In this document: piece by piece, positions 61,572-64,000 of the stretch | Numbering within the stretch: the first letter of the stretch is position 1 | Layout of the letters: every line of letters begins with the position of its first letter | Source: Saprospiraceae bacterium | GTDB taxonomy: Bacteria > Bacteroidota > Bacteroidia > Chitinophagales > Saprospiraceae | Assembly (NCBI GenBank): GCA_026129545.1 | Contig: JAHCHX010000002.1 | Coordinates: 372,001 to 436,000, forward strand | Length of the DNA: 64,000 nt | Direction: 5' to 3' | Made by a program: the position numbers and the translations under genes | The notes under the pieces: model-generated | The model's database searches: none | What the model was told of the DNA's origin: nothing | What the model saw: the letters and a program-made list of their open reading frames with translations, nothing else

Positions 61572-62534
61572 ATGAAAATCAACGAAATAACAAGCACCGC
61601 CGCTCGCGCCACTCGCGAAGGTTTCGGGGCGGGGCTGCTCGAGCTGGGCCGCCAAAATCCCAACGTGGTGGGGCTGACCGCCGACTTGATGGAATCGCTG
61701 CAAATGCAGCATTTCCAGAAAGAATTTCCCGAACGCTTTTATCAATGCGGCATCTCGGAAGCCAACATGATGGGCATTGCGGCAGGGTTGGCCACGGGCG
61801 GCAAAATCCCCTACACAGGCACCTTTGCCAACTTCAGCACCGGGCGCGTCTATGACCAAATCCGCCAAAGCATCGCCTACTCGCACAAAAACGTCAAAAT
61901 CTGCGCCTCTCACGCGGGCGTGACTTTGGGAGAAGACGGCGCCACCCACCAAATACTCGAAGACATCGGCATGATGCGGATGCTGCCCGGCATGGTCGTC
62001 ATCAATCCTTGCGATTTCAACCAGACGAAGGCCGCCACCATCGCCATAGCCGAGCATCACGGCCCGGTCTATCTGCGTTTTGGCCGCCCAGCTTGGCCGA
62101 TATTCACGGCTGAAAATCAGAAATTCAAAATCGGGAAAGCCCTTCATCTCGCATCTGGAAAAGACGTGACCATTTTCGCCACCGGCCACCTTGTCTGGAC
62201 GAGCATCGAGGCCGCCAAAGAACTCGCGGCCGATGGCATTTCCTGCGAGGTCATCAATATCCACACCATCAAGCCGCTCGACGAAGAGGCGATTTTGGAT
62301 TCGGCGAGCAAGACGCGCGCCGTGGTGGTGGCCGAGGAACACCAGCGCAATGGCGGCCTCGGCGATGCCATCGCCAACCTGCTCGTCCACCGCCTGCCCG
62401 TGCCGATGGAGTACGTCGGCGTGAACGATTCGTTCGGCGAGAGCGGCAAACCAGCCGAACTTTTAGAGAAATACGGGCTTGGCAAAAAAGACGTGGCGTG
62501 GGCGGTGAAGGATGTATTGGATAGAAAGAAGTAG
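61572..62534 (+). CDS. Transketolase, C-terminal (Pyr + transketolase-C) subunit
   Basis: 320 aa. The pyrimidine-binding half contains ARNPNVVGLTADLMESL-type text, then FPERFYQCGISEANMMGIAA (the catalytic Glu for TPP is in SEANMMG), and GVTLGEDGATHQILEDIGMM. The C-terminal regulatory half (VTIFATGHLVWTSIEAAKEL; EVINIHTIKPLDEEAILDSA) completes the subunit. It pairs with the N-subunit at 55182-56033. It starts 80 bp after the acyl-CoA dehydrogenase gene on the same strand. Confidence 0.94.
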   Translation: MKINEITSTAARATREGFGAGLLELGRQNPNVVGLTADLMESLQMQHFQKEFPERFYQCGISEANMMGIAAGLATGGKIPYTGTFANFSTGRVYDQIRQSIAYSHKNVKICASHAGVTLGEDGATHQILEDIGMMRMLPGMVVINPCDFNQTKAATIAIAEHHGPVYLRFGRPAWPIFTAENQKFKIGKALHLASGKDVTIFATGHLVWTSIEAAKELAADGISCEVINIHTIKPLDEEAILDSASKTRAVVVAEEHQRNGGLGDAIANLLVHRLPVPMEYVGVNDSFGESGKPAELLEKYGLGKKDVAWAVKDVLDRKK

Positions 62535-62588
62535 CGCCAACCTTTGGGTCGGCCGATAAATCGCCTTGTCATTCATTTTCATCTAACC

Positions 62589-63320
62589 ATGTCTTTTCTC
62601 GACAAACTCCGCCTGAAAGCGCGTGCCGACAAATATCGCCGCCGTACTGACCCGGGTGGCATTCGCTTCATTTTGGAAACGTTGCGTCCTGGCGACACGG
62701 CGCTTGATGTCGGAGCGCACAAAGGGGGATATGCCTTTTGGATGCTGAAACAAGTTGGCGAGCGAGGAAGGGTCATTGGTTTCGAGCCACAACGGTCCCT
62801 TTTTGAGTATTTGAACAAAATAAAAAAAAGCCTGCGCTGGGAAAATTTCTCGGTGGAGCATTTGGCGCTGTCCGACCACGAGGGCAGTGTCGAGTTGCGC
62901 ATTCCGGTGAAAAAGGACAAAAAATCATCGCCGGGGGCCAGCATCGTCAAAACGGTTTTTGAGGAAGGCGATGTCCGAACGGAATCCGTGATGGCGAACA
63001 CGTTGGACCATTTTTGCTCCCAACATTCGGTTGTGCCTCACCTGCTCAAAATAGACGTGGAAGGCAACGAATTGGCCGTTCTGCAAGGTGGCAAACAAGT
63101 GTTGCAGCGATATCATCCGGCTATCCTGCTGGAATGCGAGGCGCGACATGTGGGGACGGAGCGGGTTTGGGAAACTTTCCGTTTTTTGGAAAAACTGGGT
63201 TATCAAGGCTTTTTTATCGAAGGCTCCTTGTTTCGCCCGCTCGCCGAGTTTGATTTTTCCAAACATCAGTCGGAAGACCAGAAGCCGTATTGCAACAATT
63301 TTGTTTTTCAAAAAAATTAG
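62589..63320 (+). CDS. FkbM-family SAM-dependent methyltransferase
   Basis: 243 aa from MSFLDKLRLKARADKYRRRT (open frame 15 codons further up). The SAM-binding loop GDTALDVGAHKGGYAFWML is at ~38-56, then the FEPQRSLFEYL acidic motif. The FkbM signature is VVPHLLKIDVEGNELAVLQG near 150. The substrate is unknown; FkbM enzymes O-methylate sugars, lipids or secondary metabolites. It follows the transketolase subunit after 54 bp and is convergent with the LpxD-like gene. Confidence 0.9.
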   Translation: MSFLDKLRLKARADKYRRRTDPGGIRFILETLRPGDTALDVGAHKGGYAFWMLKQVGERGRVIGFEPQRSLFEYLNKIKKSLRWENFSVEHLALSDHEGSVELRIPVKKDKKSSPGASIVKTVFEEGDVRTESVMANTLDHFCSQHSVVPHLLKIDVEGNELAVLQGGKQVLQRYHPAILLECEARHVGTERVWETFRFLEKLGYQGFFIEGSLFRPLAEFDFSKHQSEDQKPYCNNFVFQKN

Positions 63321-63338
63321 TGCCGTGTGCTCAGCCCT

Positions 63339-64000
63339 TCATTTCTCCCACTGCTTGAGCGCCTCTGGCAACTGTCGAAGCGCTGCCAACTCCCTGTATT
63401 TATCCCGCGCATCATCTGCCGGAATGCCAAAATAAGCCTTGCCGCCTTCAAGCGATTTGGACACGCCCGCTTTGGCCGACACCACCGCGCCTTTCCCAAT
63501 GCGGATGGCTTGCGAAACGCCTACCTGACCGTATAGCACCACATTGTCTTCAAGGATGGTCTTGCCGCCGATGCCCACCTGAGCGGCCAAAAGGCAGTTT
63601 TTCCCGATGACAGCTCCGTGCCCGATGTGGATTTGGCAGTCCAGTTTGCTGCCAGCACCGATGATGGTGTCGCCACTCACGCCTTTGTTGATGGTGCAAC
63701 CTGCGCCAATGTCCACGTTGTCCTCGATGACGACACGGCCACCGGAGCGCCATTTCCGATATGAGCCGTCGGCTAATTTTTTGAAATAAAAAGCATCAGA
63801 GCCAATAATGCAATTGGGGCCGATGGTCACATCTTCGCCGATAACGGAGTATTCGCCGATGTATGTGTTGGCTTGGATGTGGCAACGCGCGCTGATACGA
63901 ACATTGGCCGCGATGACGACCCCTGGCTCGATAATCGCAGTCGGGTGAATGTCGGCGCGATGGCTGACGGGCATCGTGATTGGTTCGAAGGGGCGATGTT
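63339..64000 (-). CDS. lpxD: LpxD-like hexapeptide acyltransferase, 5' end cut by window
   Basis: The left-handed beta-helix is clear: IHPTAIIEPGVVIAANVRIS, IGEDVTIGPNCIIGSDAFYF, IIGAGSKLDCQIHIGHGAVI (the catalytic His is expected in the QIHIGHGA region), and GIPADDARDKYRELAALRQL at the end. An ATG lies at 63974, but the frame stays open to the window edge with HRPFEPIT, which resembles the linker after the N-terminal uridine-binding domain of LpxD. I therefore treat it as partial. LpxD adds the second 3-OH-acyl chain to UDP-glucosamine in lipid A synthesis. A paralogue with another acceptor is possible, as Bacteroidota often have two. Confidence 0.8.
   Translation of the reverse strand, partial: HRPFEPITMPVSHRADIHPTAIIEPGVVIAANVRISARCHIQANTYIGEYSVIGEDVTIGPNCIIGSDAFYFKKLADGSYRKWRSGGRVVIEDNVDIGAGCTINKGVSGDTIIGAGSKLDCQIHIGHGAVIGKNCLLAAQVGIGGKTILEDNVVLYGQVGVSQAIRIGKGAVVSAKAGVSKSLEGGKAYFGIPADDARDKYRELAALRQLPEALKQWEK

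Overview
The window reads as a chromosome segment of an aerobic Bacteroidota bacterium, most like the Saprospiria/Chitinophagia side of the phylum. The reasons are C-terminal type IX secretion (T9SS) sorting domains on several exported proteins, a PorW/SprE-type T9SS lipoprotein, TonB-dependent receptor architecture, DUF4397, DUF1573 and DUF5995 proteins, and promoters of the Bacteroidota TTG / TAnnTTTG type. Base composition is around 50-55% G+C by eye. The 35.4-37.4 kb stretch is clearly more AT-rich.

Layout. 1-15.6 kb: an exported-protein and sugar-acid region. It holds a LacI-type repressor (cut by the left edge), a DUF4397 T9SS protein, a TonB receptor followed by a beta-helix T9SS protein, a half DAACS transporter gene, an enolase-superfamily enzyme, a GntP permease, a KDPG-type aldolase and an ExuT-like MFS transporter. 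A shared palindromic operator lies at the promoters of the repressor and of the TonB receptor, which suggests one regulon for uptake of a uronate or pectin-type substrate. 15.8-17.4 kb: a TIR effector gene with an N-terminal EAD-like domain, divergent from a Val-Val-Pro tRNA cluster and a GIY-YIG gene. 17.9-25.4 kb: a GH13 amylase-like secreted protein, PorW/SprE, an M23 peptidase and dodecin.

25.5-37.8 kb: a TetR-regulated TolC/HlyD/RND efflux set interrupted by small accessory modules (Uma2, PIN/antitoxin, DUF6932 nucleotidyltransferase-like pair, VapBC, XRE regulator, two lipoproteins). Many of these accessory genes carry a single frameshift or stop, while their large core neighbours are intact. 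The 3' end of the RND permease gene occurs three times. The two partial copies bracket the AT-rich island, and this is the strangest structure in the window. 37.8-39.0 kb is gene-poor and holds an IS3-family transposase remnant.

39.0-64.0 kb: mostly housekeeping genes. They include uracil-DNA glycosylase, DUF5995, PaaD, exonuclease/phosphatase, SbcD-like nuclease, DinB, DUF1573, an SSS sodium symporter, tRNA-Cys, a glycosyltransferase, tRNA-Arg, a PAS histidine kinase, a SpoIIM fusion with a DUF4129 protein, a split transketolase (two genes 5.5 kb apart), a JmjC-like cupin, a transglutaminase-like protein, an ABC-F ATPase, a glutaryl-CoA-dehydrogenase-like enzyme, an FkbM methyltransferase and an LpxD-like acyltransferase cut by the right edge.

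Repeats: a ~105-bp palindrome-ended element occurs at four sites (20.8, 26.3, 42.2, 49.1 kb), and several other inverted repeats lie between genes. No CRISPR array, prophage, integrase or rRNA gene was seen. All family assignments are by reading motifs, without database searches.
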